Shown here in pieces: positions 41,319-50,865 of a stretch of 52,179 nt of DNA. The position numbers and the translations under genes were made by a program. The notes beneath the pieces were generated by a model. The model was not told the origin of the DNA and made no database searches. It saw nothing but the letters and a program-made list of their open reading frames with translations. The stretch's first letter is position 1. Each line of letters opens with the position of its first letter. The DNA comes from Nonomuraea sp. MG754425 (GTDB lineage: Bacteria; Actinomycetota; Actinomycetes; Streptosporangiales; Streptosporangiaceae), in assembly GCF_021699195.1 (NCBI RefSeq), contig NZ_SSXE01000046.1, forward strand, positions 1-52,179. Direction: 5' to 3'.

Positions 41319-41667
41319 AGCCGGCAGCGCCGAGCGGCACGGGAACTCCCACCGATCCGGGCGGGGCACCCGCACGCAGGCCCAAAAACCTTATCCAATA
41401 CCGATATATACATATAAAATGGTATTTACTGGATGGTTGACTCGTTCCATCCGGCCATCCGCCGCGCACCAGGCACCTTCCGCCACTCCGGAATCGTCCG
41501 GTGCCGCCGGTCTTCGCGACCTTCGCCATAGGATCCCTTTATGCGGGGTAGACACAGGCAATTACGGACATGCACAATCTGACAGACGTCGTGACCAAAA
41601 CTGGGACTGAAACTTCTCGGGGCCTTACTCCGTTCTGCGGATAAGAAAACGGCAACTGCGAGGACAT
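41319..41667. other. Intergenic control region before the vWA/tubulin-like operon
   Basis: 349 bp without a convincing gene. It has the most AT-rich stretch of the window (about 41390-41428, with TATATACATATAAAATGG), which could hold a promoter (TATAAA at 41413). A possible ECF-sigma promoter, GAAAC (41609-41613), 17 bp, CGTTC (41631-41635), lies 33 bp before the vWA start codon. Both are tentative. Confidence 0.4.
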
Positions 41668-43902
41668 GTGCGCGTCACTTCATCCCTCAGGTTTCTTTTC
41701 GCACTGATCGTGACCGCTGCCGTGGTACTCCCCCCGACGGCCGCGCGAGCCGCTCCGCCCTCCGACGTCAAACCCGTCCGCGTCGTCGTCCTGGTCGACG
41801 AGTCGGGCAGCCTGAAAGAGCAGGACGTCCGGCGCGAGCGGGCCGCCGCCCAGCTCATCGCGCTCAGCGAGCTGTCACCCCAGTCGCAGGTGGCCGTGCT
41901 CGGGTTCGGCAGCTCCAACGGACCCGGGCAGTCCGCCGTCGACATCGTGTGCCCGCTGACGGGCGTGGAGACCGTCCAGGACCGCGAGTCGCTGAACCCG
42001 TGCGTGGAGAAGCTGCGCCTGCGCGGCGCCGCGGAGGGCAACGACACCGACCACGCCGCCGCCCTGGTCCAGGCGTTGAAGATCATGAGCGAGCCCGACG
42101 ACCAGCAGCGGGCGAAGATCGTGTTCCTGCTGACCGACGGCGTGCTCGACGTCGGCGACAGCCCCCAGTACGGCCCCGACGCCCGCACCCGCAACCGCAC
42201 CGCCGAGGCGCAGATCAAGCAGAGCCTCGGCGACGCGAAGAAGGACCAGGTGCAGATCTGGCCGCTGGGCTTCGGCGCCGCCGACAAGGCGGCCCTCGAC
42301 ACTTTCGCGGCGGGCGGCTGGACCAAGCCCTGCGGCGACCAGAAGACGGCCACCCCGACCGCCCGCGTCGTCGCGAACTCCGCCGACGTCGAGCGCTCCC
42401 TGCTGGAGGCGTTCGCCTACGCCAGGTGCGCGGGCATCGAGGAGTCGGTGACCGACTCGCTCGACTCGGGCGCCACCATCGATCTGCACGTCAACATCCC
42501 GATCATCGCCACCGACGGCTCCATCGTGGTGGTCAAGCGCGACCCGCGCGTCAAGGTCGCCTACTTCGACCCCGAGGGCGACCAGGTGCCCAAGCAGGGC
42601 GAGATGAAGGAGTCGGCCTTCCAGGCCGCGGGCGAGGCCGGCCCGGTCGAGTCGCTGCGCATCCGCAACCCGCTGCCCGGCAGGTGGCGCGTCCAGCTCA
42701 CGTCGCCGCCGCAGGTCAGCCGCCAGGACGTCAGCGCCACCGTCGTCTGGCAGGGCGCGCTGCGCGCCTGGATCACCCTGGACAACCCCCGCCCCGCCCG
42801 GGGGGCGCGGGTGGACGTGCGGCTGGGCCTGCAGACCAGGAGCGGCGAGATCACCGACCCGGCGGCGCTGGAGGGCCTGCGCTTCAGCGCGCGGATGTCC
42901 GGCGACGGCTTCGAGGAGCAGCCGGTCGAGCTGGGCGACTCCGGCCAGGGGGCCGACCGGACCAGGGGCGACGGCGTGGCCTCCGGCCAGATCGTCATCC
43001 CCGCGACCGCCACCGGCGCGCTGTCCTTCGTCGGCGAGGTGAGCGGGCCCGGCGTGGCCGGTGACGTGCGGCCGTACGCCACCCGCATCGCCGTCGCCAC
43101 CGAACCGCTGCGCGCCTCCGTGCAGCTCCCACCGGCCGTCGTCGAGCCGGGCGGCGAGATCACCGGCGTCATCGGGATCACCAACGACGCCGGGCCCACC
43201 CAGCTCGACCTGCGACTGGTGGACGTCCCCGGCACCGTGAGCCTGTCGGCGCAGCGGGTCCAGGCACCCTCGGGCACATCCGAGCAGCGCTTCGCGCTCC
43301 GGGTCGGCCCCGGCGCCGGCGCGAGCCGGGTGAGCGGCTCGGTGCAGGTGCTCGGCCCGGCCGGGCAGCCCGTGGGCGGGGGGTTCGTGGACGTGGAGGT
43401 GCGCCCGCCGACGCCCCTGTGGCAGCGGGCGCTGTGGGCCCTGCTGATCATCCTGCTGATCCTGGCGGCGGCCCTGGTCGTCTGGTGGGTCAAGCGGCAG
43501 AAGGAGCGGCGGATCGCCGACCCGAGCGAGCTGACCCTGCACCTGTTCGACCGGCCCGGCGAACCCTACGTCAGCCGGCTCCAGGCCCCGCTGGGCGGGG
43601 GCCCCGAGTTCACCTTCGAGATCGGCGAAGGCCACCTGATCCCCACCCACCGAACCGGCTACGCCGTGCGCCGCGGCCAGGGGCGGGCCGTCCTGGTCCG
43701 CGACCCGTCCGGGCGGGAGCTGGAGCCGCTCTTCCCCGGACGGCCGATCGCCCTGCCCGGCGGCATGTTCCTCGGCGTGGACGACCGCCGGGCCGGCGGC
43801 GGCGACAACGGGCAGGCCGCGTACGGCTCGCCCCGGCCGCAGCCCGCCGAGCCGAACCAGAGCAGGACCCAGAGACCGATGCCAGGCGACGACCTGTTGT
43901 GA
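41668..43902 (+). CDS. vWA-domain membrane protein, first gene of tubulin-like operon
   Basis: A 744-residue protein. Residues 1-29 are a signal peptide (FALIVTAAVVLPPTAARA). A von Willebrand A domain follows (~37-230) with MIDAS motif DESGS at 44-48 and the later TDGVLD, so it can bind a metal and a ligand. The middle part (~250-580) is beta-rich, Ig-like. One transmembrane segment (~590-615, LWALLIILLILAAALVVWWV) is followed by a ~130-residue cytoplasmic tail. This makes it a surface sensor or adhesin with a cytoplasmic output. GTG at 41668 has a GCGAGG site. The stop is 7 bp before the tubulin-like gene. Confidence 0.85.
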   Translation: MRVTSSLRFLFALIVTAAVVLPPTAARAAPPSDVKPVRVVVLVDESGSLKEQDVRRERAAAQLIALSELSPQSQVAVLGFGSSNGPGQSAVDIVCPLTGVETVQDRESLNPCVEKLRLRGAAEGNDTDHAAALVQALKIMSEPDDQQRAKIVFLLTDGVLDVGDSPQYGPDARTRNRTAEAQIKQSLGDAKKDQVQIWPLGFGAADKAALDTFAAGGWTKPCGDQKTATPTARVVANSADVERSLLEAFAYARCAGIEESVTDSLDSGATIDLHVNIPIIATDGSIVVVKRDPRVKVAYFDPEGDQVPKQGEMKESAFQAAGEAGPVESLRIRNPLPGRWRVQLTSPPQVSRQDVSATVVWQGALRAWITLDNPRPARGARVDVRLGLQTRSGEITDPAALEGLRFSARMSGDGFEEQPVELGDSGQGADRTRGDGVASGQIVIPATATGALSFVGEVSGPGVAGDVRPYATRIAVATEPLRASVQLPPAVVEPGGEITGVIGITNDAGPTQLDLRLVDVPGTVSLSAQRVQAPSGTSEQRFALRVGPGAGASRVSGSVQVLGPAGQPVGGGFVDVEVRPPTPLWQRALWALLIILLILAAALVVWWVKRQKERRIADPSELTLHLFDRPGEPYVSRLQAPLGGGPEFTFEIGEGHLIPTHRTGYAVRRGQGRAVLVRDPSGRELEPLFPGRPIALPGGMFLGVDDRRAGGGDNGQAAYGSPRPQPAEPNQSRTQRPMPGDDLL

Positions 43903-43909
43903 GGGGCGC

Positions 43910-46900
43910 ATGAGGATCTTCGATCCGATGATGTTCGTAGGGCTCGGCGGCACCGGCTGCCGGGTGGGGGTGGAGCTGGAGCGCCGGCTGCGGGACGAGC
44001 TGTGCGGTCCCGACGGCATGGATCTGATCAGGGACCTCGCCTGGCAGAACTACCTGCCCTACGAGCTGCCGTCCTGCCTGCAGTTCGTCTACGTCGACCT
44101 CAACGAGGACGAGCTGAACCGCACGCGGCGCAGGGTGGTGCCGACCGAGCGGGACCTGCCCGCGGCGGGGCGCACCGCGCACCTCGTCCACGACGTGGTG
44201 CCCAAGTTCGACTCCTACCCGGAGGTGGCCCGCAGCCTGCGGGCCACGCTGGGCGACCACGTCAAGGACTGGCTGCCGCCGCGCGAGCAGGAGCCGCTGA
44301 TCGCGCCGCTGATGCGGGGCGCGGGGCAGCTCCCGACGGTGGCGCGGGCGGCGCTGTTCGAGCGCATGCGGCACGGGGCCGGGCCGGTCGTGCAGGGCGT
44401 CGAGGACGCCATCGGCGCGATCGCCAACTCGGGCAGCGAGCTGGCCGCGCTCGGCGGGCGGCTGCGGCGGAGCTGCGACGTGTTCGTGGCCTTCTCGGTG
44501 GCGGGCGGCACCGGCAGCGGCGTCTTCTACGACTACCTGCACCTGATCGGCGACGCCTTCGCCCGCAACCACATCAGGGCGCGCATCCACCCGCTGGTCG
44601 TCATGCCGTCGGCCTTCTCCGAGGGCAAGGGCGGCGGGCGGCGGGCCAAGCTGAACGCGGGCGCGAGCCTGCTCGACCTGTTCCGGCTGGTGGACGACCA
44701 GAACGCGCCGCACGCGGGCACCCAGGTGGACGAGCACGGCATCGTCGGCGAACTGGGCGTGCGTTACCCGGGCAGGGGCGAGGTGCGCCTGGCCACCGGC
44801 ACCGTGCAGACCGCGTTCCTGTTCACGATGCCGCCCGGCGTCGAGCGCGACGACCTGCACCGCTCGATCGCCTCGCTGATCGTCTCCCTGGCCGGCACCC
44901 GGCCGAGCGCCGCGGGCGAGGGCGCCGGCGGCATGGAGGACCGCGGCGAGGCCACCTTCGCCGACGACTTCATCAACCGGGCGGTGGAGCGCGACGTCCA
45001 GGCGGCCTCCGGCATCGGCAACCGGGGCGTCTCGACGGCGTTCGTCTCGTCGATGACCGTGCCCGTCGAGGAGCTGGCCGACCTGGTCAGCTCGCGGCTG
45101 CTGGCCCGCGCGGCGACGCAGCTCGACGCCGTGCCGCCGGGCTCGGCCGAGAGCAACGTGGACGAGATCCGCCGCATGTTCACCGCCACCAACCTCGAAC
45201 CGCTCAACTCCCGCGAGCCGCTGCCGCTGCCCGAGGCCCGTCCGGCCACCGGGGCGGCGGAGATCCAGAAGTCGCTGGCCAACCGGCTGCGCGCGATGGA
45301 GGACAACCTGGCCTCGCTGGAACGGCGGCTCGCCCGCGCCGTGCCGGCCCTGGCCAAGGACATGGACGTGCGGCGCGGCGCGATGGAGGGGCTGCGGCAC
45401 GTCGATCCGTTCCGGCTGAAGCGGGTGGTGGCGGGCCTGCCCGGCGACGTGCACGAGGCCGACAAGCTGGGCTTCGCCGGGCTGCTCGACCACCGCAGGG
45501 CCCAGCCGCGCAAGCCGTTCGAGAACATGACGGAGGCGCCTCCGCAGCCGCGGCCGATGCGCGACCGGCTGCTGCGCAAGGTGCAGTGGAGCGACCCCGA
45601 GGTGCAGGCGTCGCTGCACGACCAGGAGACCTGGTACCTGTGGCGCAGCCAGGGGCTGTGGCACAAGGCGTGGGCCGAGCAGATGCCGCGCTGGGAGCCG
45701 CCGCGCAAGCAGCTCGTCCGGGAGGTGCGCGACTTCGCCCAGGTGTTCGCCGACCACGCCGACGCCGACCCCGAGCGGTTCGCGCGCCGCGCGGGCGAAC
45801 TGTACGAGACCCGCGTCGGCGTCTACCACCTGCTGCCGCCCGCCGGCGCCGAGTCCTTCTACGACACGGTGGTGCGCCGCTTCCTCGACGTGTTCGTCTC
45901 CCAGCAGCTCCTGCGCCCCACCGACGGCGAGGCCGGCGTGGTCGACACGCTGATCGGGCCGGACGGCTGGCGGCACGCCTACGACCTGGCCTGGCGGTCC
46001 GGCAGGCCGGCCGACGCGCTGGCCTGGGTGCGGGAGAAACTCAAGCTGGAGGTGAAGAAGCAGTTCAAGGACCAGGAGGAGGCCGCCAAGCTGGGCGAGC
46101 AGCCGCTGCTGCCGTCGCTGGCCGACATCCTCAGCCAGGCCGCGACCGGCGGCGACGACCCGCACGTGCGGCAGTTCCAGCTCAAGCTGGCCGACCTGGT
46201 GCCGGGCGGCTTCACCCCCGACGGCACGGGCGACCTGCGGGTGCTCGTCTCCTATCCGGCGCCGGCCAAGGACACCGGCCTCGAACGTTTCCTCAAGGAG
46301 CGGATCGACCTGCCCGCCGAGTCCGACTGGCGCAACATCGACGCCGACTCGGTGACGGTCGCGCAGGTCCGCACCTCGATGAGCGTCACCCAGGTGCGCG
46401 AGTTGCGCGAGGTGCTGCACTCGTGGGCCGACGCGCTGCACGACGAGCGCCCGCAGGACAACCTGAAGTGGCGCCAGCGGCTCGGCTACGACTTCGGTTA
46501 CCTGGCCACCACCGAGGAGCACCGGATCCGCATCCTGCACCGGCTGCTCTGCCTGCTGTGGAACGGGCAGGTCAGCGTGGTGGAGGGCGAGCCGGCCGCG
46601 CCGTCGCGGATCCGGATCGACGTCGAGGGCGGCTCGATGACGCTGCCGCTGACCGGGTACGGCAAGGCGTCCTCGTGGCCGAGCGTGCTCCGGGCGTACG
46701 AGCAGTGGGTGATCAGCGGCGACGAGGAGTTCCGCAGCCTGGTCAGCGATCAGCTCATGAACGCCCTGCCGAGAGGGCTGGCGGGCACGCTCAGCCGCCC
46801 CGATCCGCTCTTCGAGCTGGTCGTCGGCATGGCCGCGGACCAGCTCGGCCTGCTGGAGATCATGATGCCCAAGCTGCCGTCGGGCGCGCGCAACCGGGCC

Positions 46901-47020
46901 GACCAGCTCGTCGCGTTCTGGGACCGCACGCTGCCGGCCGCGCTGGACATGCCGTTCGAACGGGTCGCCGAGGCCGTCGCCTACAACCTGCGCGACCTGG
47001 ACGCGCTCGCCGGGGAGTGA
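43910..47020 (+). CDS. Tubulin/FtsZ-like GTPase domain protein (Tubulin_2 type)
   Basis: A 1036-residue protein. The N-terminal ~450 residues look like a tubulin/FtsZ-like nucleotide-binding domain: an initial FVGLGGTGCRVGVELERRL (first phosphate loop) and FSVAGGTGSGVFYDYLHLIG with AGGTGSG at 198-204, equivalent to the GGGTG(T/S)G tubulin signature. This fits the large 'tubulin-like' proteins of actinobacteria and related phyla. The remainder (~450-1036) is helical and has no recognised domain. No signal peptide or membrane segment. It may polymerise or act as a GTP-dependent switch. It lies between the vWA gene and an unknown gene with 2-7 bp gaps. Confidence 0.8.
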   Translation: MRIFDPMMFVGLGGTGCRVGVELERRLRDELCGPDGMDLIRDLAWQNYLPYELPSCLQFVYVDLNEDELNRTRRRVVPTERDLPAAGRTAHLVHDVVPKFDSYPEVARSLRATLGDHVKDWLPPREQEPLIAPLMRGAGQLPTVARAALFERMRHGAGPVVQGVEDAIGAIANSGSELAALGGRLRRSCDVFVAFSVAGGTGSGVFYDYLHLIGDAFARNHIRARIHPLVVMPSAFSEGKGGGRRAKLNAGASLLDLFRLVDDQNAPHAGTQVDEHGIVGELGVRYPGRGEVRLATGTVQTAFLFTMPPGVERDDLHRSIASLIVSLAGTRPSAAGEGAGGMEDRGEATFADDFINRAVERDVQAASGIGNRGVSTAFVSSMTVPVEELADLVSSRLLARAATQLDAVPPGSAESNVDEIRRMFTATNLEPLNSREPLPLPEARPATGAAEIQKSLANRLRAMEDNLASLERRLARAVPALAKDMDVRRGAMEGLRHVDPFRLKRVVAGLPGDVHEADKLGFAGLLDHRRAQPRKPFENMTEAPPQPRPMRDRLLRKVQWSDPEVQASLHDQETWYLWRSQGLWHKAWAEQMPRWEPPRKQLVREVRDFAQVFADHADADPERFARRAGELYETRVGVYHLLPPAGAESFYDTVVRRFLDVFVSQQLLRPTDGEAGVVDTLIGPDGWRHAYDLAWRSGRPADALAWVREKLKLEVKKQFKDQEEAAKLGEQPLLPSLADILSQAATGGDDPHVRQFQLKLADLVPGGFTPDGTGDLRVLVSYPAPAKDTGLERFLKERIDLPAESDWRNIDADSVTVAQVRTSMSVTQVRELREVLHSWADALHDERPQDNLKWRQRLGYDFGYLATTEEHRIRILHRLLCLLWNGQVSVVEGEPAAPSRIRIDVEGGSMTLPLTGYGKASSWPSVLRAYEQWVISGDEEFRSLVSDQLMNALPRGLAGTLSRPDPLFELVVGMAADQLGLLEIMMPKLPSGARNRADQLVAFWDRTLPAALDMPFERVAEAVAYNLRDLDALAGE

Positions 47021-47022
47021 GC

Positions 47023-48858
47023 ATGGTCGAAGTGCTCGACCTGCGCAAGGACGAGGCGGCCAGGCTCGGCCCCCGGGTGCTGGTGGTGACCGACACCGAG
47101 CGGCTGGCCGACGGGCAGCGGGTGCTGCAGGAGGTGTTCAGCTCGCGCCTGGTCAGGCAGGTCCTGGTGGTGGCGCTGGGGCCCGAGCCGCGCCTGCCCC
47201 CAGCGCTGAACGGCGAGAGCCGCAGGGTGTTGTGGGTGGGCGACCCCTGCGGCATCCTGTGGAACGCCGACACCGGCGAGGCCACGCACGGGCCGGGCGT
47301 CAGCGCCGAGTCCATCCTGGTCGACCTGCTCTCCCAGCCCGAGGTCTTCGACGAGGTGGTCAACGAGCTGGGCGACATCCCGTACGGGATCGCCTCGCCC
47401 GGCTGGCGCATCGTGGCCGGCCGGATCGACCCGGAGGTGCTCGCGCAGGCGTTCACCGACGTGGCCGAGCGGTTCGGCGGGCCGATCCAGCAGGAGAGCG
47501 CGCTGTTCGCCTCGCCGCTGGCCACCGCGCTGCCGGTGCTCAGCGGCACCGCCGACCTGCCGGCCGACCTGCTGGACGCGCTCGTCCCCGGCGGCCGGAT
47601 GGACCGGCTGCACCGGCGGGCCCGCGAGCAGCTCGACCGGGCCGCCCGCGCCCTCGACGACCTGGGCTACCTGCACGCCGCCCCGGTCCGGGCCGCGATC
47701 GTGGACGAGGTGATCGCGGCGGGCCGGGCGCTGGCCGAGTTCCGCGACGCCGTCGAGCGGCTGTTCGCGGAGATCGACCACGGCGACGAGGACGCCGCCG
47801 ACCGGCTGGCCGCCAACGGCGTCAAGTTCGCCACCCCGGCCGGCATGGGGCACGCCGAGATCGTCGGCGAGCTGCGCGCCGACGTGGCTTCGGCCCTGGC
47901 CGAGCGCAGGAGCCTGACGCGGATGGTGGCGCGGCTGCGCCTGCTGGCCGACCAGAGCGCGCCCATCGGCAGCGCCGCGTTCGTCTCCGACTGCCGCCGG
48001 ATCTGCCCCGACGAGCTGCTCAACGACCTGCACGCGCCCGCGGAGTTCCCGCCCGGCCTGGCCGAGCGCTTCGTCTACTGGCGGCGCTCGCGGGCGTGGT
48101 GGCGCGACCGGCTCGCGCTCGGCCCGGCCAGGACCGCCCTCGACGGGCTGCGCTCGCTGCTCGAACGGGTCGCCGCCAGCGAGTGGACGCTGGGCGAGGC
48201 CCGTACGCACACCTCCGACGCGGCCCGGACGCTGGCGGCGGCGCTGCACGAGATCTGCGCGCAGGTGTCGGCCACGCTGTCCGACTGGAGCCGGGCCGAG
48301 GCCGGGCAGGCCGCCGCGAGCCCCGCGCTGGACGAGGAGGTCACCGTGCGCCTGCGCGACCGGGGCGGCCAGTTGCGCGAGGTCGTCACCGGCGACCTGC
48401 TCGACGCGGTGACGGGCTGGCTGGAGCCCGGCTGGACGGCGCTGGAGCACGGCGACTTCCGGGACGTGCAGACGGGCCTGGAGCGCCGGGTGGACGAGAC
48501 GCTGCGCCAGTACCGCTACCACCTGGCCCACCGGGGCGTGCAGGAGAAGCCGGAGTTCGGCACCGCCGACGCGGGCCGGCAGGAGCTGGTGGACGCGGTG
48601 TGGCGGCAGTCGCAGCACGTGGTGCGGGCCCTGCGGGCCCAGCCCGGCGGGCAGATGTTGCAGCTCTGCGGCGATCGCGACCTGTCGGCGCTGCTGCGGC
48701 AGTCGTCCGCGGTGCGCTTCGCGCCCAGGGCCGTGCGGGGCCAGGACAACCCGCCCGGGGTCGTGTGGACCCGGTCGGGCCAGTACGCCGGCACCCTGCG
48801 CCTGGTGCCGCTGCGTCCCGGGACGGCGGAGGAGGACTGGAGTGGTGATGGAGCCTGA
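47023..48858 (+). CDS. Unknown 611-residue protein of the tubulin-like operon
   Basis: No family recognised. It begins with an alpha/beta region (RVLVVTDTERLADGQRVLQEVF; RQVLVVALGPEP; RRVLWVGDPCGILWN) that could be Rossmann-like, and continues with long helices rich in Ala, Arg and Glu (for example ERLFAEIDHGDEDAADRLA and RTALDGLRSLLERVAAS). No membrane segment or signal peptide. The ATG is two bases after the tubulin-like stop and the 3' end overlaps the pseudokinase gene by 17 nt, so it is made together with both and probably binds one of them. Confidence 0.8.
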   Translation: MVEVLDLRKDEAARLGPRVLVVTDTERLADGQRVLQEVFSSRLVRQVLVVALGPEPRLPPALNGESRRVLWVGDPCGILWNADTGEATHGPGVSAESILVDLLSQPEVFDEVVNELGDIPYGIASPGWRIVAGRIDPEVLAQAFTDVAERFGGPIQQESALFASPLATALPVLSGTADLPADLLDALVPGGRMDRLHRRAREQLDRAARALDDLGYLHAAPVRAAIVDEVIAAGRALAEFRDAVERLFAEIDHGDEDAADRLAANGVKFATPAGMGHAEIVGELRADVASALAERRSLTRMVARLRLLADQSAPIGSAAFVSDCRRICPDELLNDLHAPAEFPPGLAERFVYWRRSRAWWRDRLALGPARTALDGLRSLLERVAASEWTLGEARTHTSDAARTLAAALHEICAQVSATLSDWSRAEAGQAAASPALDEEVTVRLRDRGGQLREVVTGDLLDAVTGWLEPGWTALEHGDFRDVQTGLERRVDETLRQYRYHLAHRGVQEKPEFGTADAGRQELVDAVWRQSQHVVRALRAQPGGQMLQLCGDRDLSALLRQSSAVRFAPRAVRGQDNPPGVVWTRSGQYAGTLRLVPLRPGTAEEDWSGDGA

Positions 48859-49867
48859 GCCGCTGGACTTCGACTCCCCCGAAGGCGACCCGGTGAGCTG
48901 GGAGGTGGAGGCGGAGCCGTGGCACGACCCGTTCGAGCGCCGGCTGACCCACCTCGCCTCCGGCACCAGGCTCGTGCAGCGGCGGGTGCCCCGCGCGGCG
49001 GGCCGCGACCGCGAGTACCTCTACGACCTGCTGGAGAACGAGGCCCGCATGGGCGTCAGGCTGCTCACCCGGTTGCACCGCGCCTATCCGCCCGAGCTGA
49101 CCAGGCTCGCCGGGCACAGCCTCGACGAGGAGGAGCCGTTCGTGCTGCTCTACGACTACCGGGGTGAGCCGGTCAGCCGCTGCTTCGGCAAGCTGCTGAT
49201 CAACGACCAGCGGGCGCTGCAGGCGAGCCTGGTCCGGGCGGTGCGCATCCTGTCGGCCTGCGACATCGTGCACCGGCGCATCGAGCCGGCCACCGTGCGC
49301 TGGGACGACGTCACCGTGCAGCTCACCGACCTCAGCCACGCCACGCTGGCCGGCTCGCGCCGGCTGCGGATGGGCGAGGCGCCCTACGCCTGCCCCGCGC
49401 AACGGGCCGGCGAGGGCGTGGCGTCCACCGCCGACGACCTCTGGAGCGCGGGCATGGTGATCTACCGCACGGTCACCGGCCGCGAGATCGCCGAGGTGCC
49501 CGACCTGTCGGGCGTCCCCGCCCTGCAGCCGATCGGCGACGTCTTCTCCGGCTCGCCCCCGTCGGCCCAGGAGGTGCTGGCCCGGCTGCGCATGCCCGAC
49601 CCGATGCAGGCCATCGCCGTCGAGCGGGACCTCGGGCTGGAGGAGGGCCGGGCCGCCTTCGACCGGGCCCGCGCGGCCAGGCGCGAACCCGCGGGCGACG
49701 AGGAGCGGGTGGCCCCCGAGCCCTCCGACGTCGGGGAGGGCGCGACCCGGGTGCACCACGTGCCCGTCTCGGACGATCAGCAGCCGCCGCCCCCGTGGGC
49801 CCGCTGGCTGCCGCTGGCCGTGATCGTCGTCCTGCTCGCCGTGCTCCTCTGGGTGGTGACCCGGTGA
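48842..49867 (+). CDS. Tail-anchored pseudokinase
   Basis: A 341-residue protein with a degenerate Ser/Thr kinase fold. Where active kinases have HRDLKPxN it has HRRIEPAT (144-151), so the catalytic Asp is Arg; where DFG is expected it has DLS (163-165), and no clear Lys of VAIK is found. Surrounding features remain (APYACPAQR ~180-188, ADDLWSAGMVIYRTVTG ~198-213). Acidic linker, then a C-terminal hydrophobic segment (ARWLPLAVIVVLLAVLLWVVTR) with no cytoplasmic tail, so it is a tail-anchored scaffold. GTG at 48842 is chosen from GGAGGAGG six bases upstream; ATG at 48848 is possible. It overlaps both neighbours. Confidence 0.75.
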   Translation: MVMEPEPLDFDSPEGDPVSWEVEAEPWHDPFERRLTHLASGTRLVQRRVPRAAGRDREYLYDLLENEARMGVRLLTRLHRAYPPELTRLAGHSLDEEEPFVLLYDYRGEPVSRCFGKLLINDQRALQASLVRAVRILSACDIVHRRIEPATVRWDDVTVQLTDLSHATLAGSRRLRMGEAPYACPAQRAGEGVASTADDLWSAGMVIYRTVTGREIAEVPDLSGVPALQPIGDVFSGSPPSAQEVLARLRMPDPMQAIAVERDLGLEEGRAAFDRARAARREPAGDEERVAPEPSDVGEGATRVHHVPVSDDQQPPPPWARWLPLAVIVVLLAVLLWVVTR

Positions 49868-50865
49868 TCCTGTGCCCGATCTGCCTGCACGAGTTCTCCT
49901 GGAGCGAGGACGAGCTCTACGAACGCACCCCCGCGGGCCAGTACCAGCCGCTGTCCCTGGACGAGGTGAGCGGGCCCCGCCGCGAGGACCTGCTGCGCGC
50001 GGCCCACGTACGCTGCCCGGCCCCCGCCGGCGCCGGCCTCGAACACCACCTGCCCTACACCTACGTCCGGCACGGCCGTCCCCTGGTGATCGGCCTGGTC
50101 GGCGGGCCGGAGACGGGCAAGACGCACCTGCTGGCCGCCATGATCGGCGCCATCGAGCAGGGCGGGCTGCGGCCGTACGGGCTGACCACGGACGCGGTGG
50201 ACATCGACCGGCACGCCGAGTACGTCGACTCGTACGTGCATCCGCTGCTGGTCGAGCGGGTCGCGCTGAGCCGCACCGCCCACCGGGCCACCGCCGAGCC
50301 GGTGGACGCGCTGCTCGTCAACGACGGGCGGCACACGACCGCGGTGGCCTTCTTCGACATCGCCGGCGAGCTGCTGCGCAGCGCCACGCACGAGGCGACC
50401 AGGTTCGTGCCGGCCATCGGCGGGCTGCTGTTCGTCATCGACGCCACCACCAGGTCGGCCAGGATGGGAGACGACTCGTTCCGCGCCGTGCTGGACCGGC
50501 TGCCCAAGGCCGGCGGGCGGCTGGACGTCCCGGCCGCCATCGCGGTCACCAAGAGCGACGCGGTGCGCTTCCAGGCGCCGGTGGACACGTGGCTGTACGC
50601 GGAGCCCGACGGGCTCGACCCGGCGTCGGTGCTGCGCGAGAGCCGGGACGTCTACGCCTACCTGCACCGGCGGGGGGCGCAGGCGTGGCTGAGCCCGTAC
50701 GACAAGTGCCGCAGGTGCACGCTGCACTTCGTCTCGGCGACGGGCGCCGCCGCCGAGGAGGGGCGCTTCCGCAGGGGTGTGCGGCCCCGGCGCGTCCTGG
50801 AACCGCTGATCTCGCTCTTCGCCATGACAGGCGTCCTGCGCGGCTATCCGGAGGTGGGGATCTGA
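49864..50865 (+). CDS. Zinc-ribbon P-loop GTPase (double-GTPase-like)
   Basis: A 333-residue cytoplasmic protein. The N-terminus has CPIC (4-7) and a Cys51-Pro pair, a likely zinc ribbon. A P-loop GTPase domain follows: Walker A/G1 GGPETGKT (80-87), G3-like DIAGE and G4 TKSD. A later KCRRC motif may be a second metal site. The CPxC-plus-GTPase layout resembles the double-GTPase group named in comparative studies of prokaryotic conflict systems; that placement is from memory. GTG overlaps the pseudokinase stop (GTGA), and the stop overlaps the next ATG, so all are co-translated. Confidence 0.75.
   Translation: MILCPICLHEFSWSEDELYERTPAGQYQPLSLDEVSGPRREDLLRAAHVRCPAPAGAGLEHHLPYTYVRHGRPLVIGLVGGPETGKTHLLAAMIGAIEQGGLRPYGLTTDAVDIDRHAEYVDSYVHPLLVERVALSRTAHRATAEPVDALLVNDGRHTTAVAFFDIAGELLRSATHEATRFVPAIGGLLFVIDATTRSARMGDDSFRAVLDRLPKAGGRLDVPAAIAVTKSDAVRFQAPVDTWLYAEPDGLDPASVLRESRDVYAYLHRRGAQAWLSPYDKCRRCTLHFVSATGAAAEEGRFRRGVRPRRVLEPLISLFAMTGVLRGYPEVGI

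Noticed and set aside
41389..41428. AT-rich stretch as a mobile-element end or att site
   Set aside because: No inverted terminal repeats, target duplications, integrase or tRNA gene nearby.
43610..46540. 976-codon open frame on the minus strand
   Set aside because: Antisense to the tubulin-like gene, which has clear motifs and correct codon bias.
44002..47022. Plus-strand frame extending the 611-residue protein upstream by about 1000 codons
   Set aside because: It overlaps the whole tubulin-like gene in another frame; ATG at 47023 is the natural operon start.
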